Assembly: GCA_938015445.1 (NCBI GenBank) | Contig: CALLPE010000021.1 | Location: forward strand, 1 to 54,043 | Source: an uncultured Pirellulales bacterium | GTDB lineage: Bacteria > Planctomycetota > Planctomycetia > Pirellulales > Thermoguttaceae | Reading direction: 5' to 3' | DNA length: 54,043 bases | In this document: piece after piece, positions 19,369 to 27,990 of the stretch | Numbering within the stretch: position 1 is the first letter of the stretch | Layout: each line of letters opens with the position of its first letter | Translations under genes and position numbers: made by a program | Notes under the pieces: model-generated | What the model saw: only the letters and a program-made list of their open reading frames with translations | What the model was told of the DNA's origin: nothing | Database searches by the model: none

Positions 19369-19578
19369 TATTGCCTCTACCGCGCATTTGTTGGCCACAT
19401 TTCGCATTTATGTCGTTTGTTAGCAGTTGTTGCGTAGATTGCGCATTTGCCGGCAGATACGTGGCGCTGCGCGGCTACTGGCAGCAAGACAGGACATAAA
19501 CAGCACCAAAAGCGCTGCTTGGCAGTCAAGGGCAAGGGCACTGCCGAGCGCCTGTTGCTTGCTGGACGGCGAGCTTCC

Positions 19579-19694
19579 GTTATACTTTGCGTAGATGACT
19601 TCGTTATATTTTGCGTACAAAGTTATATTTTGCGTAGAAAATTTTGCGTACGAAGTTATATCTTGCGTAGAAAATAGCGTCATGTTTTGCGTAG
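19579..19694 (+). repeat. Six-site TTGCGTA array upstream of winged-helix gene
   Basis: TTGCGTA starts at 19587, 19611, 19630, 19644, 19663 and 19687; four copies are extended to GTTATAYYTTGCGTA. Intervals are 24, 19, 14, 19 and 24 bp, a mirror-symmetric series. TATACT at 19581-19586 with TTGCTG at 19559-19564 (16-nt spacer) could be a promoter within the array. The array ends 69 bp before the start of the winged-helix protein, suggesting an operator or multi-site binding region. Confidence 0.7.
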
Positions 19695-19762
19695 ATGATA
19701 CCGTCTTCGTAAACAGACAAGGCGGTTGATACCAAATGCGTCTTTTTAGGAGGGCCTCGCCC

Positions 19763-19984
19763 ATGTCAACCGCGGAAACAGGTTCGTGCATTGCTCAAAT
19801 TGGCGAGACGGCCGGCGTGGTTTGGCGTACCTTGGCCGAAAAAGGACCACTTAGCCTGTCAAAACTCGTCAAGGCGGTTGGGCAGCCACGCGACACCGTG
19901 ATGCAAGCAGTCGGATGGCTTGCCCGTGAAGACAAAATCATCATCGCCGACGAGGGCCGCACCCGCATGGTCTCCTTGCGGTAG
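19763..19984 (+). CDS. Small winged helix-turn-helix protein (DUF2582-like)
   Basis: 73 residues. The body IGETAGVVWRTLAEKGPLSL followed by a recognition-helix region (LVKAVGQPRDTVMQAVGWLAREDKI) and a wing (IIADEGRTRMVSL) matches the DUF2582 winged-helix family of small bacterial and archaeal proteins. A very strong ribosome binding site AGGAGG (19748-19753) sits 9 nt before ATG 19763. It is monocistronic and preceded by the TTGCGTA array, which it could bind. DNA binding is inferred from the fold; target unknown. Confidence 0.75.
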   Translation: MSTAETGSCIAQIGETAGVVWRTLAEKGPLSLSKLVKAVGQPRDTVMQAVGWLAREDKIIIADEGRTRMVSLR

Positions 19985-20255
19985 CCCGTATTTCGGACCG
20001 CCCAGGCCACCAAAGGCAAAGCATCGCGACTGCGAACCCCCGGCTGCGTGTGAAACACGTCTTTCATCGATCGGCCACTTTTATCGATCGGCCACTTGGC
20101 GCAGCCAGGACAGCGGTGTGCGTTTGATGGCCGCGGTGTGGATTTTACGCTAGCAGCGTGCTTATATGGCCTCTGGTTGGCAGCGTGGGGCTAGTCACGG
20201 TGAGTGGTCGGTTTGCGGCGATTGTCGATCAACAATCAAAAAAAGGCGCAACAAT

Positions 20256-21032
20256 ATGTGGAAGTACCAGGTTGGCTTGCTGATTTGTGCAGGAGTGGCG
20301 ATGTGGATTGCGCCGTTGCTGGCTGCTGTGGAGGACGAGTTCGAAGCCCGAGAACTGAAAACCGACGAAGGCGTTCTACCTTATCGGTTGCTCAAACCAA
20401 AGCCTTACGATCCGCAGAAGAAGTATCCACTGGTATTGTTTTTGCATGGGGCTGGCGAACGGGGTAGCGATAACAAGGCGCAGCTCAAGCACGTGGTAAG
20501 CATCTTCGTGCAGCCGGAGAATCGAGCAAAATTCCCCTGCTTCGTTCTCGTGCCGCAATGTCCTAGCGGAAGGATGTGGGCAGAGGTGGACTTCCGCGCC
20601 GCAAGTCATACGATGCCCGAAAAACCCTCGTTGCCGATGGCCCTGACGATCAAGGCCATCGAACAACTGAAGAAGGAGTTCAGCATCGACGATGCCCGGA
20701 TATATGTGATGGGTCTTTCGATGGGCGGCTACGGAACATGGGACGCCATTGCGCGTTATCCTGAGGTGTTTGCGGCGGCAGTGCCTATGTGCGGCGGCGG
20801 CGACGAGACGACCGCGCCGAAAATCGCCAAACTGCCCATCTGGAACTTTCACGGGGAGAAAGACCCAGTGATCAAAGTCAGCCGGTCGCGCTCGATGATC
20901 GAGGCCATCCGCAAGGCCGGCGGCAATCCAAGGTACACCGAGTATCCCGACGTGGGCCACGACTGCTGGACGCCCGCCAGCAAAGAACCGGAATTGCTGC
21001 CCTGGCTGTTTGCGCAAAAGCGTTCCCAGTGA
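20256..21032 (+). CDS. Exported alpha/beta-hydrolase, CE1/esterase-like
   Basis: 258 residues with a signal peptide (QVGLLICAGVAMWIAPLLAAV). A catalytic triad is readable: S155 in GLSMGGYG, D203 in GEKDPVI and H235 in VGHDCW. LFLHGAGERGSDN forms the oxyanion region near the N-terminus. This pattern fits secreted esterases of the LpqC/PHB-depolymerase/feruloyl-esterase group used against polysaccharide esters. ATG 20256 has AAAGG about 9 nt upstream; it gives a proper signal peptide. Convergent with the ferredoxin-like gene, 9 bp between stops. Substrate unknown. Confidence 0.85.
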   Translation: MWKYQVGLLICAGVAMWIAPLLAAVEDEFEARELKTDEGVLPYRLLKPKPYDPQKKYPLVLFLHGAGERGSDNKAQLKHVVSIFVQPENRAKFPCFVLVPQCPSGRMWAEVDFRAASHTMPEKPSLPMALTIKAIEQLKKEFSIDDARIYVMGLSMGGYGTWDAIARYPEVFAAAVPMCGGGDETTAPKIAKLPIWNFHGEKDPVIKVSRSRSMIEAIRKAGGNPRYTEYPDVGHDCWTPASKEPELLPWLFAQKRSQ

Positions 21033-21041
21033 GGCAGTCGG

Positions 21042-21839
21042 CTAGGCGACAGGGACATTCAGCGCGCGGACGCCAAGCACTTCGCCGCGGATGGAAACAG
21101 TGGCCTCGTGCAGTAGCAGCTCGGCGCCGGCCGCTCGCACGGCTGCTTGTGCAATGCGTACCAAGCCGGTGCAGCAGGGCACTTCCATGTGAACCACGGT
21201 CAGACTGCGTGGCCGGGCCGTTTGCAAGATGGCGGCGAGTTTTTCCACGTAGAACTGGGCGTCGTCGAGTTTCGGGCAGCCCACCAGCAGCACACGCCCT
21301 GGCAAGAACCGCTGATGGAAGTCGGCCTGGGCGAACGGTACGCAGTCGGCGGCCAGCAGCAACTCTGCGCCGGACAAGTAGGGAGCGTGCGGGGGGACGA
21401 GCTTCAGTTGCACTGGCCAGTTGCCCAGCGCCGAATGCGCGGCGGAAGGCCCCTGTTGCGCTATTTCCGCCGAAGCCACAGCCTGCTGCCCCAGACTGAT
21501 CACCGCCAGGCCCGGACACCCGCCGGAGTGTTGGGCAAGCGATTTGTGACCCGACGGGTCGTGGCGGCGCGTCGCCGCATCGCAGGCTGCTAGCGCTGCC
21601 AGGTGACGTTCGACCGCTTGCTGGTCGAAGGGGGCGGCGTCGCGCTGGATGATGCGGATGGCGTCCTGTGGACAGTGACCCAGGCAGGCCCCCAGGCCGT
21701 CGCAATACACTTCCGAAACCAGCCGGGCCTTGCCATCGACGATCTGTATCGCCCCTTCGGCGCAGGCCGAAACGCACAGCCCGCAGCCGTTACACTTACT
21801 CTGATCGATCTCGACTATCTTTCGCTTGGGCACGGGCAC
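21042..21839 (-). CDS. [4Fe-4S] ferredoxin-domain protein
   Basis: 265 residues. Two N-terminal cluster motifs: CNGCGLCVSAC (C16, C19, C22, C26) and CDGLGACLGHCP (C46, C52, C56), where the second cysteine position is Leu49. The C-terminal half is an unassigned alpha/beta domain with LLVGCPKLDD, VVHMEVPCCTG and extra cysteines that could bind another metal. I recall CDGLGAC as a shared feature of this family, so the Leu is probably not a local mutation. GTG start 21839 with AGGAG 6 nt upstream. Downstream of, and 27 bp from, the next gene on the same strand. Redox role likely, partner unknown. Confidence 0.8.
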   Translation of the reverse strand: MPVPKRKIVEIDQSKCNGCGLCVSACAEGAIQIVDGKARLVSEVYCDGLGACLGHCPQDAIRIIQRDAAPFDQQAVERHLAALAACDAATRRHDPSGHKSLAQHSGGCPGLAVISLGQQAVASAEIAQQGPSAAHSALGNWPVQLKLVPPHAPYLSGAELLLAADCVPFAQADFHQRFLPGRVLLVGCPKLDDAQFYVEKLAAILQTARPRSLTVVHMEVPCCTGLVRIAQAAVRAAGAELLLHEATVSIRGEVLGVRALNVPVA

Positions 21840-21866
21840 ACCACTCCTGATGGCTTGCTGATCGCT

Positions 21867-22253
21867 TTATCCGTGTTTCGAGTCCCTAGCGCTGGCACCG
21901 GCGCCAGCATGGTCAGCCGAGAGCCAACAGCGCAGCGCGTCCCATTGGTGAAGCAATGCCAAAATCGGGTGCTTCCACAGCATCCGCGGCCCGGCGTACC
22001 GCATCACTGCCTTGATCCGCTCGCGCATCTGCGGTTTGTAACAATGGATGGGACAACGCGCGCAGGTCGGTTTGCGAGCGGCCAGGGGGCAACGGTCTAG
22101 TCGGGCCAAGGCGTATTGGAGCAACTCGGAGCACTCACCGCAGGGCGTCGGCTGTCCAGCATGATGCCCCCGGCAGTACAAGCGGATCATGGCTTGCACT
22201 GTGCGCTTTTCACGGGCCATACGTCTGGCGGTCTTGCCGCATTTGTCAGGCAT
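21867..22253 (-). CDS. Nitrous oxide-stimulated promoter family protein
   Basis: 128 residues from ATG 22253, which has a good GGAGAAAGG upstream; a longer frame starting further upstream lacks this. Conserved pattern: KRTVQAMIRLYCRGHH, then CGEC, RLDRCP, KPTCARCPIHCYKP and RERIKAVMRYAGPRM, with seven cysteines (27, 38, 41, 55, 64, 67, 71) that look like metal or cluster ligands. The family name comes from a gene whose promoter responds to nitrous oxide; biochemical function is not established. Likely in one operon with the ferredoxin-domain gene 27 bp downstream. Confidence 0.85.
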   Translation of the reverse strand: MPDKCGKTARRMAREKRTVQAMIRLYCRGHHAGQPTPCGECSELLQYALARLDRCPLAARKPTCARCPIHCYKPQMRERIKAVMRYAGPRMLWKHPILALLHQWDALRCWLSADHAGAGASARDSKHG

Positions 22254-22364
22254 GAGCCTTTCTCCGGCATGATCCGTCTGCGTGGCTGGTAACCGCGCTT
22301 TTGCCGTACCGACTTTGTTGGTTCCGGTCGGCGTCGCCGACGGCACGGATCAGCGGACCGACCA

Positions 22365-22396
22365 TTGGATAGCTGCGCTATTGGATAGCTGCGCTG
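22365..22396 (+). repeat. 16-bp tandem duplication
   Basis: TTGGATAGCTGCGCTA at 22365-22380 is repeated at 22381-22396 with one mismatch, in the spacer before the heparinase-like gene. Confidence 0.85.
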
Positions 22397-22546
22397 TCCG
22401 ACTATTGGATTTTACGCTGCCGGGAAACCGGAGCACTTGACCTGGATCAACTGCGGCGATTGCTTTGTAATTTTTCTGCTGCGCTTGCTGGGCCGGTTTT
22501 CTGCTTGCAGCACCCCATGACATTACCGGCCCTCCAAGCCGGCGGC

Positions 22547-22552
22547 TATAAT
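22547..22552 (+). promoter_or_regulatory. Putative -10 box (TATAAT)
   Basis: Perfect TATAAT in GCGGCTATAATGGC, 58 bp before the heparinase-like start; no good -35 box at 16-18 nt (closest TTACCG). Spacer 22254-22609 otherwise shows only the 16-bp duplication. Confidence 0.4.
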
Positions 22553-22609
22553 GGCAACGTAGGTCGCTGGGCTGCGAATGGTTTGCTGCTTGCTCGGGAG
22601 GATCGCGCC

Positions 22610-24688
22610 GTGCGTCGCCGGTCGTGGTGGGTTGATCTAGCTGGCGGTTGGCTGGTGATCGGCATTGTAATGGCGCCAAGCAGTGTGGGGCCGACGGCGC
22701 AGGCGGCCGAGCGGCGTCCGGTGCCCAAAGAGCATCCCCGGCTGTTGGGCTCCAAAGCCGAGCTGCAAGAACTGGCTCGGCAGCGGCCCGAAGCGTACGC
22801 GCGCATGGCCCGCGTGGCCCGGCAAGCGGGCGCCGACGACCACGCGAAGATGATGTCTGTTGCGCTGGTGGCGGCGATCGAAGACGACGCCGCGCTGGCG
22901 CGCCAGGCGATCCAGTTGGCTCGGAAGTACTTCGAAGGACCGATCCGCAAAGGGCACGTAACATTCGGCCACGACCTGGCGCTGTGCGCGGTGGGTTACG
23001 ATCTGTGTTACCCCTGGTGGACCGAGGCGGACAAGACCCGCTTTCACCGGTATATGAACGATACGGTCGATGCCAACGTGGATTCGGAAACACACGTTTT
23101 TCACAACGGCTGGTATGGGTACAAGAACTGGGGCATCGGATTGGCTTGCTACGCCACGTACTACGAGAACCCGCGCGCGGGGGAAATCTTGCAGTCCCTC
23201 TACGAAGATTACCGCCAGCGCGCAGCGCCGGCGCTGGAGCTGGCCGGCGAAGGGGGCGGCTGGGCCGAAGGCTATTACATCCATTACTGGCTGTACGAGT
23301 GGCTGGTATTTTGCGAGGCCGCAAGGCGCTGCGAAGGCGTCGATTACTACGCCTTGGCTCCGAAGTTTTACAGCCAGCGGGCAATCGCCAGCGCATTCGA
23401 AATGTATCCAGGCATCCGCCAGTACGGTTCGCGTCGTCCGATGCCCATGGGCGACGGAGGGGGCAGGCTCTTCGGCGGCGAGCGCGACAAGGCCCTTTCT
23501 GCCCGACGCATCTTGGTCAACTACTACCGCGACGATCCGCTGCATCAGATGGTTCACGCCTTCAACGAGCTTACACCGCGCAGCAGCGTGGGCGAGTACG
23601 CATACAAAGACTTTCTGTGGCGCGACACAACCGTGCCCCAGCGAGATTTGAAGAGCATGAAGCTATCGCACCTTAGCCGCGGTCCCGGCTACGTGTACGC
23701 GCGCAGTTCGTGGGACGAAGACGCCACTGTGCTGTTGTTCAAATGCGGCGACCGTTTTACGGCACACCAACACCTGGATGTCGGCCATTTTCTGATCTTC
23801 AAGCACGAGGAACTCGTCGGCGACGGGGGACATTACGACGATTTCGGTTCGCTGCACGACGTCAATTACCACTTGCGCAGCATCGCTCACAATACAATGC
23901 TGGTGTATGATCCGGCGGAGGTGTTCAAGAATATCCGCGCCGGGCCGGTCAGCGGCAACGACGGCGGACAGGCCCACAACTGGCCGCATCACAACGGGGC
24001 CGTGGCCGATCCGCAGCAATGGCACAAGCAGAGGGAGCTTTACGATATCGCTGACCTGCTGGCTTATGCCGATCGTGGAGCGTGGATGTACACCGCCGGC
24101 GATTGCACCCGCGCATACTCGCCAGCCAAACTGCGACGCTTCACGCGGCAGATTGTGTACATCCGCCCGGGAACATTCGTGGTCTTCGACCGCGTCAGTG
24201 CCACGCGACCGGAACTGAAGAAAACGTGGCTGTTGCAGGCGATGAAAAAGCCGGTCGAGCTTTCGGCGGGGCGGCCGCCGGAGGAAAGCGCGTCCAACCC
24301 TGCTGGCAGGTTGCTGTACCGCATCGACAACGGCAAAGGCCGGTTGTACTTGCAGACCTTGCTGCCGCAGGAGCACGAGGTGCGGTTGGTTTCTGGGGCC
24401 GAGCTTTACAGCTACGGTGGCAAGAGCTATCCGCCCCGCAGAGACACCGGCCCGGCACCCGAATGCCGCGTGCAAGTAACGCCGCGACATCCGGCTGCCG
24501 ACGACTATTTCCTGCACGTGCTGAAGGCCACCGACACATCCGACGTGGCAGCGCCGCAGGCCGCCGTGCGGCTAACCGACCGTGAAGCAGTGGTGAGCGT
24601 TGACGGGTGGCGAATCGGTTTTGGGCTTGCGGAGCTGTTTGGGTGGATCGAGCACGATGGCCGACGCGAGCCGCTGCCGCACCAGTAG
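22610..24688 (+). CDS. Exported heparinase II/III-like protein
   Basis: 692 residues from GTG 22610, which has GGAGG 8 nt upstream and gives a signal peptide (WWVDLAGGWLVIGIVMAPSS). The N-terminal half is an alpha/alpha toroid rich in Trp/Tyr (HNGWYGYKNWGIGLAC, GGGWAEGYYIHYWLYEW); the C-terminal half is the heparinase II/III beta-sandwich with TAHQHLDVGHFLIFKHEEL and GDGGHYDDFG. Such lyases cleave uronic-acid polysaccharides by beta-elimination; Tyr and His residues are available here. Some members act on other substrates. It adds to the glycan-degrading content of the region (sulfatase, GH20). Substrate not predictable. Confidence 0.85.
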   Translation: MRRRSWWVDLAGGWLVIGIVMAPSSVGPTAQAAERRPVPKEHPRLLGSKAELQELARQRPEAYARMARVARQAGADDHAKMMSVALVAAIEDDAALARQAIQLARKYFEGPIRKGHVTFGHDLALCAVGYDLCYPWWTEADKTRFHRYMNDTVDANVDSETHVFHNGWYGYKNWGIGLACYATYYENPRAGEILQSLYEDYRQRAAPALELAGEGGGWAEGYYIHYWLYEWLVFCEAARRCEGVDYYALAPKFYSQRAIASAFEMYPGIRQYGSRRPMPMGDGGGRLFGGERDKALSARRILVNYYRDDPLHQMVHAFNELTPRSSVGEYAYKDFLWRDTTVPQRDLKSMKLSHLSRGPGYVYARSSWDEDATVLLFKCGDRFTAHQHLDVGHFLIFKHEELVGDGGHYDDFGSLHDVNYHLRSIAHNTMLVYDPAEVFKNIRAGPVSGNDGGQAHNWPHHNGAVADPQQWHKQRELYDIADLLAYADRGAWMYTAGDCTRAYSPAKLRRFTRQIVYIRPGTFVVFDRVSATRPELKKTWLLQAMKKPVELSAGRPPEESASNPAGRLLYRIDNGKGRLYLQTLLPQEHEVRLVSGAELYSYGGKSYPPRRDTGPAPECRVQVTPRHPAADDYFLHVLKATDTSDVAAPQAAVRLTDREAVVSVDGWRIGFGLAELFGWIEHDGRREPLPHQ

Positions 24689-24769
24689 CGCACGTGCCGC
24701 CGTGCCGACGCGGTTACGCAATGAGCAGCGTTTGCCCCTCTGGCAGACCACATTCGAAGGACGCTTGCG

Positions 24770-25642
24770 GTGAAGAGTCTCAACATCATCGGGTGCGGCA
24801 ATGCAGGCAAGACACTGGCGCGCCTATGGAGCCGGCACGGCTTGGTGGCGGTACAGGACGTGCTCAACCGGTCGCTGGACAGCGGCCAGCAGGCAGTGGA
24901 GTTCATCGGAGCGGGGCGAGCAGTGGAGAGCTTCGCCGAGCTGCGGCCTGCGAAACTGCTGTTGATCGGTACCCGTGACGAAGCGATCGCATCTTGTTGC
25001 CACCGAGCGTGCCGGGCCGGGGCGGTCGCCGCCGGCTGCACGGTTTTCCATCTAAGTGGTGCGCTGTGTTCAAGCGTGTTGGAACCGGCGCGGCAGCTCG
25101 GCGCACAGGTGGCCAGCTTGCACCCGGTAAAGAGTTTCGCTAATCCTGCCCTGGCGGCCGAAACATTTGCCGGAACGTTCTGCGGCCTGGAAGGCGACCA
25201 GCCGGCTTGCCAAATACTGGCGGAGCTTGTCGAGGGTTGTAAGGGTCGGGTGTTCCCGCTGACAGGCCAGTTCAAGCCGCTCTACCACGCCGGTACTGTC
25301 TTCGCCTGCAATTACCTGGTGGCGTTGGTCGAGACGGCCCTCAGATGCTTCCAGGGCGCAGGGATCGATCGGGCTGCCGCCGTGCAGATTCTCGAACCGA
25401 TAGTCCGCGGCACCGTGGAAAACATTTTCCGTCTTGGTACAGTCGATGCGCTAACCGGCCCGATCGCCCGCGGCGAAGTGGCCGTAGTGGCCACGGAGGT
25501 CGAAAGCCTCCGCCAATGGGACCCGCAACTCGGCCGGCTATATCAACTGCTGGGGGTGGCAACCGCGGAGCTTGCTTCGGCCGCGGGCAAAGCGCCTGCC
25601 GCAGCCCTGGCGGAAATCACCGCCCGATTACGTTCGGAGTGA
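24770..25642 (+). CDS. Rossmann-like plus DUF2520 domain protein
   Basis: 290 residues. The N-terminal NAD(P)-binding fold has IIGCGNAGKTLARLW (GxGxxG-type at residues 8-13); FHLSGALCSSVL and SLHPVKSFA follow; the C-terminal helical DUF2520 domain (YHAGTVFACNYLVALVETA and EPIVRGTVENI) resembles ProC/KARI-like dimer domains. GTG 24770 has AAGGA about 9 nt upstream. Function unknown; a 6-phosphogluconate-dehydrogenase-like reductase is plausible. Lies 81 bp after the heparinase-like gene and could be cotranscribed. Confidence 0.8.
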   Translation: MKSLNIIGCGNAGKTLARLWSRHGLVAVQDVLNRSLDSGQQAVEFIGAGRAVESFAELRPAKLLLIGTRDEAIASCCHRACRAGAVAAGCTVFHLSGALCSSVLEPARQLGAQVASLHPVKSFANPALAAETFAGTFCGLEGDQPACQILAELVEGCKGRVFPLTGQFKPLYHAGTVFACNYLVALVETALRCFQGAGIDRAAAVQILEPIVRGTVENIFRLGTVDALTGPIARGEVAVVATEVESLRQWDPQLGRLYQLLGVATAELASAAGKAPAAALAEITARLRSE

Positions 25643-25810
25643 TTCTCGCCGTCACATCTGCCCGGAGGCATTCGGTCGCCCGCCAAAGCAGATCCCTCAG
25701 AGTGCTTTTGCAGGGCATAGACGGCTGGTGCGCCTTTGGGGCTGATGCGTGGCTGGACAGGCCAGCCGCGGCAGCCGGGCGGGCCAGGGGGCCAGGCCTG
25801 AGGTGTCGAA

Positions 25811-27379
25811 TCAGTGTTTGAAGTGCCGCCGGCCGGTGAAGATCATGGCGATGCGGTGACGGTTGCACTCGGCGATCACCTCGTCGTCTTTTACGGAGCC
25901 GCCGGGCTGAATGACTGCGCTGACGCCTGCGGCTGCGGCCCGCTGGATGGAATCGGGGAAGGGGAAGAAGGCATCCGAGCCCATCACCGCGCCTGCCGCC
26001 CGATCGCCCGCTTTGCGGATGGCAATCTCGGTGGAGTCCACCCGGCTCATCTGCCCTGCTCCGGCCCCCAACAGCATTCCCCCTTTGCACAGGACGATGG
26101 CGTTGGATTTGACGTGTCGGACGATTGCCCAGGCGAAACGCAAGTCGGCCCATTGTTCCTGGCTGGGCTGGGCTTCGGTAACGACCTTCCACTGGTCTTC
26201 TGGGTCGGGCAGGGTGTCGGCGTCTTGCACCAGCACGCCGCCGTCGAGGAAACGGTAGGCCAGCGCAGCCTGCGGCGGGTCGAGGGGGCCGACCTTCATC
26301 AGCCGTACATTGGCTTTCCACTTGGGGCGTGTGGTGAGGATGTCCAGGGCTTCGCGGTCGAAATCCGGGGCCACAATGGCTTCGATGAACAAACCCGGCT
26401 CCGAAAGCACTTCGGCGGTCTCCCGCTCGACCACCCGGTTCATACCCAGCACCGAACCAAACGCACTGACTGGATCGCCGGCCAGGGCGTTGCGCGTGGC
26501 CACTGCCAACGACTCGGCCACAGCGGCCCCACAAGGGTTGTTGTGCTTGATGACCGATACGGCTGGTTGCTGGAAGCTGCGCACGATCTCCAGCGCGCTT
26601 TCCAAATCGAGCAGATTGTTGTACGACAGCTCCTTGCCGTGCAGTTGAGCGGCCGAAACCACGTTGGCCGACGGTGCTTTCGCTTCCGCATACAGCGCCG
26701 CCCGCTGGTGCGGATTCTCGCCGTAGCGCAGCACGGCTTTGCGGGTGTAGGCAAGATTGAGCGTTCCGGGAAACCCCTCGGCGGCAGTCTGGCCGGCGAA
26801 GTAAGCGGCGATCGCCCGATCGTACTTAGCCGTATGTGCGAAGGCTTCGGCGGCCAGCCGCTCGCGCAGCTCCAGAGTCGTGCAGCCGTGGGCGCGGATC
26901 TGCTCGAGTATCTCTGGGTACTGCGAGGGGTTGGTGGCGATGGTGGTGAAGGCATGATTCTTCGCCGCCGCCCGAACCAACGACGGCCCGCCGATGTCGA
27001 TCTTCTCGATGGCTTCTGCGCGGGTGACGTCCGCTTTGGCCACGGTGGCCTCGAACGGGTAGAGGTTCACCACGACCAGCTCGAATGTCAGTATGCCGTG
27101 TTCGGCCAGGGCCTTCATGTCCTCGGGATTGTCGTGGCGGCACAAGATTCCGCCGAAGACCTTTGGATGCAGGGTCTTCAGCCGCCCGTCCATCATCTCC
27201 GGAAAGCCGGTGTACTGCGAGACGTCGCGGACGGGAATGCCTTCGCTTTCCAGCGATTTTCGGGTGCCCCCAGTGCTGTAGATTTCCACGCCGGCGGCGG
27301 TCAGGCCGCGGGCGAAGTCGACCAAGCCGGTTTTGTCGCTGACGCTAACAAGCGCGCGTCGTACAGGAGGAGATTGCAT
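25811..27379 (-). CDS. purH: Bifunctional AICAR formyltransferase / IMP cyclohydrolase
   Basis: Catalyses the last two steps of de novo purine synthesis. 522 residues, normal length. The N-terminal MGS-like IMP cyclohydrolase domain has SVSDKTGLVDFARGL, STGGT, TLHPKVFGGIL, NLYPF and DIGGPSLVRAAAKNH. The C-terminal transformylase domain has the catalytic KHNNPCG, then GAGQMSRVDS and SDAFFPFPD. ATG 27379 has AAGGA 7 nt upstream. Convergent with the DUF2520 gene; no other purine genes nearby. An equally long open frame antisense to it is a codon-bias shadow. Confidence 0.97.
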   Translation of the reverse strand: MQSPPVRRALVSVSDKTGLVDFARGLTAAGVEIYSTGGTRKSLESEGIPVRDVSQYTGFPEMMDGRLKTLHPKVFGGILCRHDNPEDMKALAEHGILTFELVVVNLYPFEATVAKADVTRAEAIEKIDIGGPSLVRAAAKNHAFTTIATNPSQYPEILEQIRAHGCTTLELRERLAAEAFAHTAKYDRAIAAYFAGQTAAEGFPGTLNLAYTRKAVLRYGENPHQRAALYAEAKAPSANVVSAAQLHGKELSYNNLLDLESALEIVRSFQQPAVSVIKHNNPCGAAVAESLAVATRNALAGDPVSAFGSVLGMNRVVERETAEVLSEPGLFIEAIVAPDFDREALDILTTRPKWKANVRLMKVGPLDPPQAALAYRFLDGGVLVQDADTLPDPEDQWKVVTEAQPSQEQWADLRFAWAIVRHVKSNAIVLCKGGMLLGAGAGQMSRVDSTEIAIRKAGDRAAGAVMGSDAFFPFPDSIQRAAAAGVSAVIQPGGSVKDDEVIAECNRHRIAMIFTGRRHFKH

Positions 27380-27987
27380 GGGTAGTTCCTTTCGGGGCTT
27401 CTGTGTATCGCTGCCGGAAGAAAATATCAGTAAGCGTTGCGAAGCCCGCCGTCAAGACGCTGAACATGAGTGCATATCGCCCAACAACTTGGCAGATATG
27501 ACCATGCACTAGTACATTCAGCGCAGTAACATGGCGGAAATGGGCTGTTGTGCCGCGCACCGCAAACCGTTGGTGTGCTGCCTGGGCGCCGTAGAGCGAC
27601 AAACCGTCCAGCGGCTGTGGGTTTTGCACTTTGCCGACATGAATTGGCGTGGGAGAATCGTCCACCTGAAGGCGGGTTCGCACGAGGCAGGGAGCCGGGT
27701 TCGCACGAGGGCGGATCGTCCGTGCGAGAAACGGTCCTCTGCGTGATGGAGGACATTCCGCCGGGCTGATCGCCTCAGGATGCCCACATTCTGTTTGCCC
27801 ATTTTGCCCTACTTTCCGAATTGCCCTTAGCGCAGCACTTCCGATGCGGCTATAATCCGCACCTTTGTGGATTCGCACCTTTGTGCGGGGGCTCGGATAG
27901 ACGACAGTCCGGGCCGGGGGGCCTGTTTCCATCCGCACAGGCTGAGCGCTTCGGCCTCGGCCACGTTCTGAGGTTGTTCGGTCGAGC
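27380..27987. other. 608-bp non-coding spacer with two short duplications
   Basis: Divergent spacer. A 22-bp near-duplication around GGGTTCGCACGAGG lies at 27674-27716 and a 16-bp tandem pair CGCACCTTTGTGGATT / CGCACCTTTGTGCGGG at 27858-27889. No gene or RNA recognised. Confidence 0.5.
27851..27856 (+). promoter_or_regulatory. Putative -10 box (TATAAT)
   Basis: TATAAT in GCGGCTATAATCCGC, the same context as at 22547 (GCGGCTATAATGGC). 135 bp upstream of the lipoprotein gene; the 16-bp duplication follows directly. No clear -35. Confidence 0.4.
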
Positions 27988-27990
27988 GTG

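Larger units (their letters stand above)
18543..19762. other. 1.2-kb non-coding region with hairpins and repeats
   Basis: Longest gene-free stretch in the window. Contents: a perfect 7-bp hairpin CACGATG/CATCGTG at 18817-18835; two GGC-rich hairpins around 18838-18906; a long GC-rich hairpin at 19106-19147; a 38-bp tandem duplication at 19293-19368; and six TTGCGTA sites at 19579-19694. Local AT content rises toward the end. I found no open frame with coding character. An undescribed small RNA is possible in 18800-19150. Confidence 0.6.

Noticed and set aside
19579..19694. CRISPR or replication-origin iterons
   Set aside because: Spacers are only 7-17 bp and not unique sequence; no replication protein gene or DnaA-box cluster nearby.
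25814..27385. 523-residue open frame on the + strand
   Set aside because: Exactly antisense to purH and lacks family similarity or a ribosome binding site; a GC-bias shadow.
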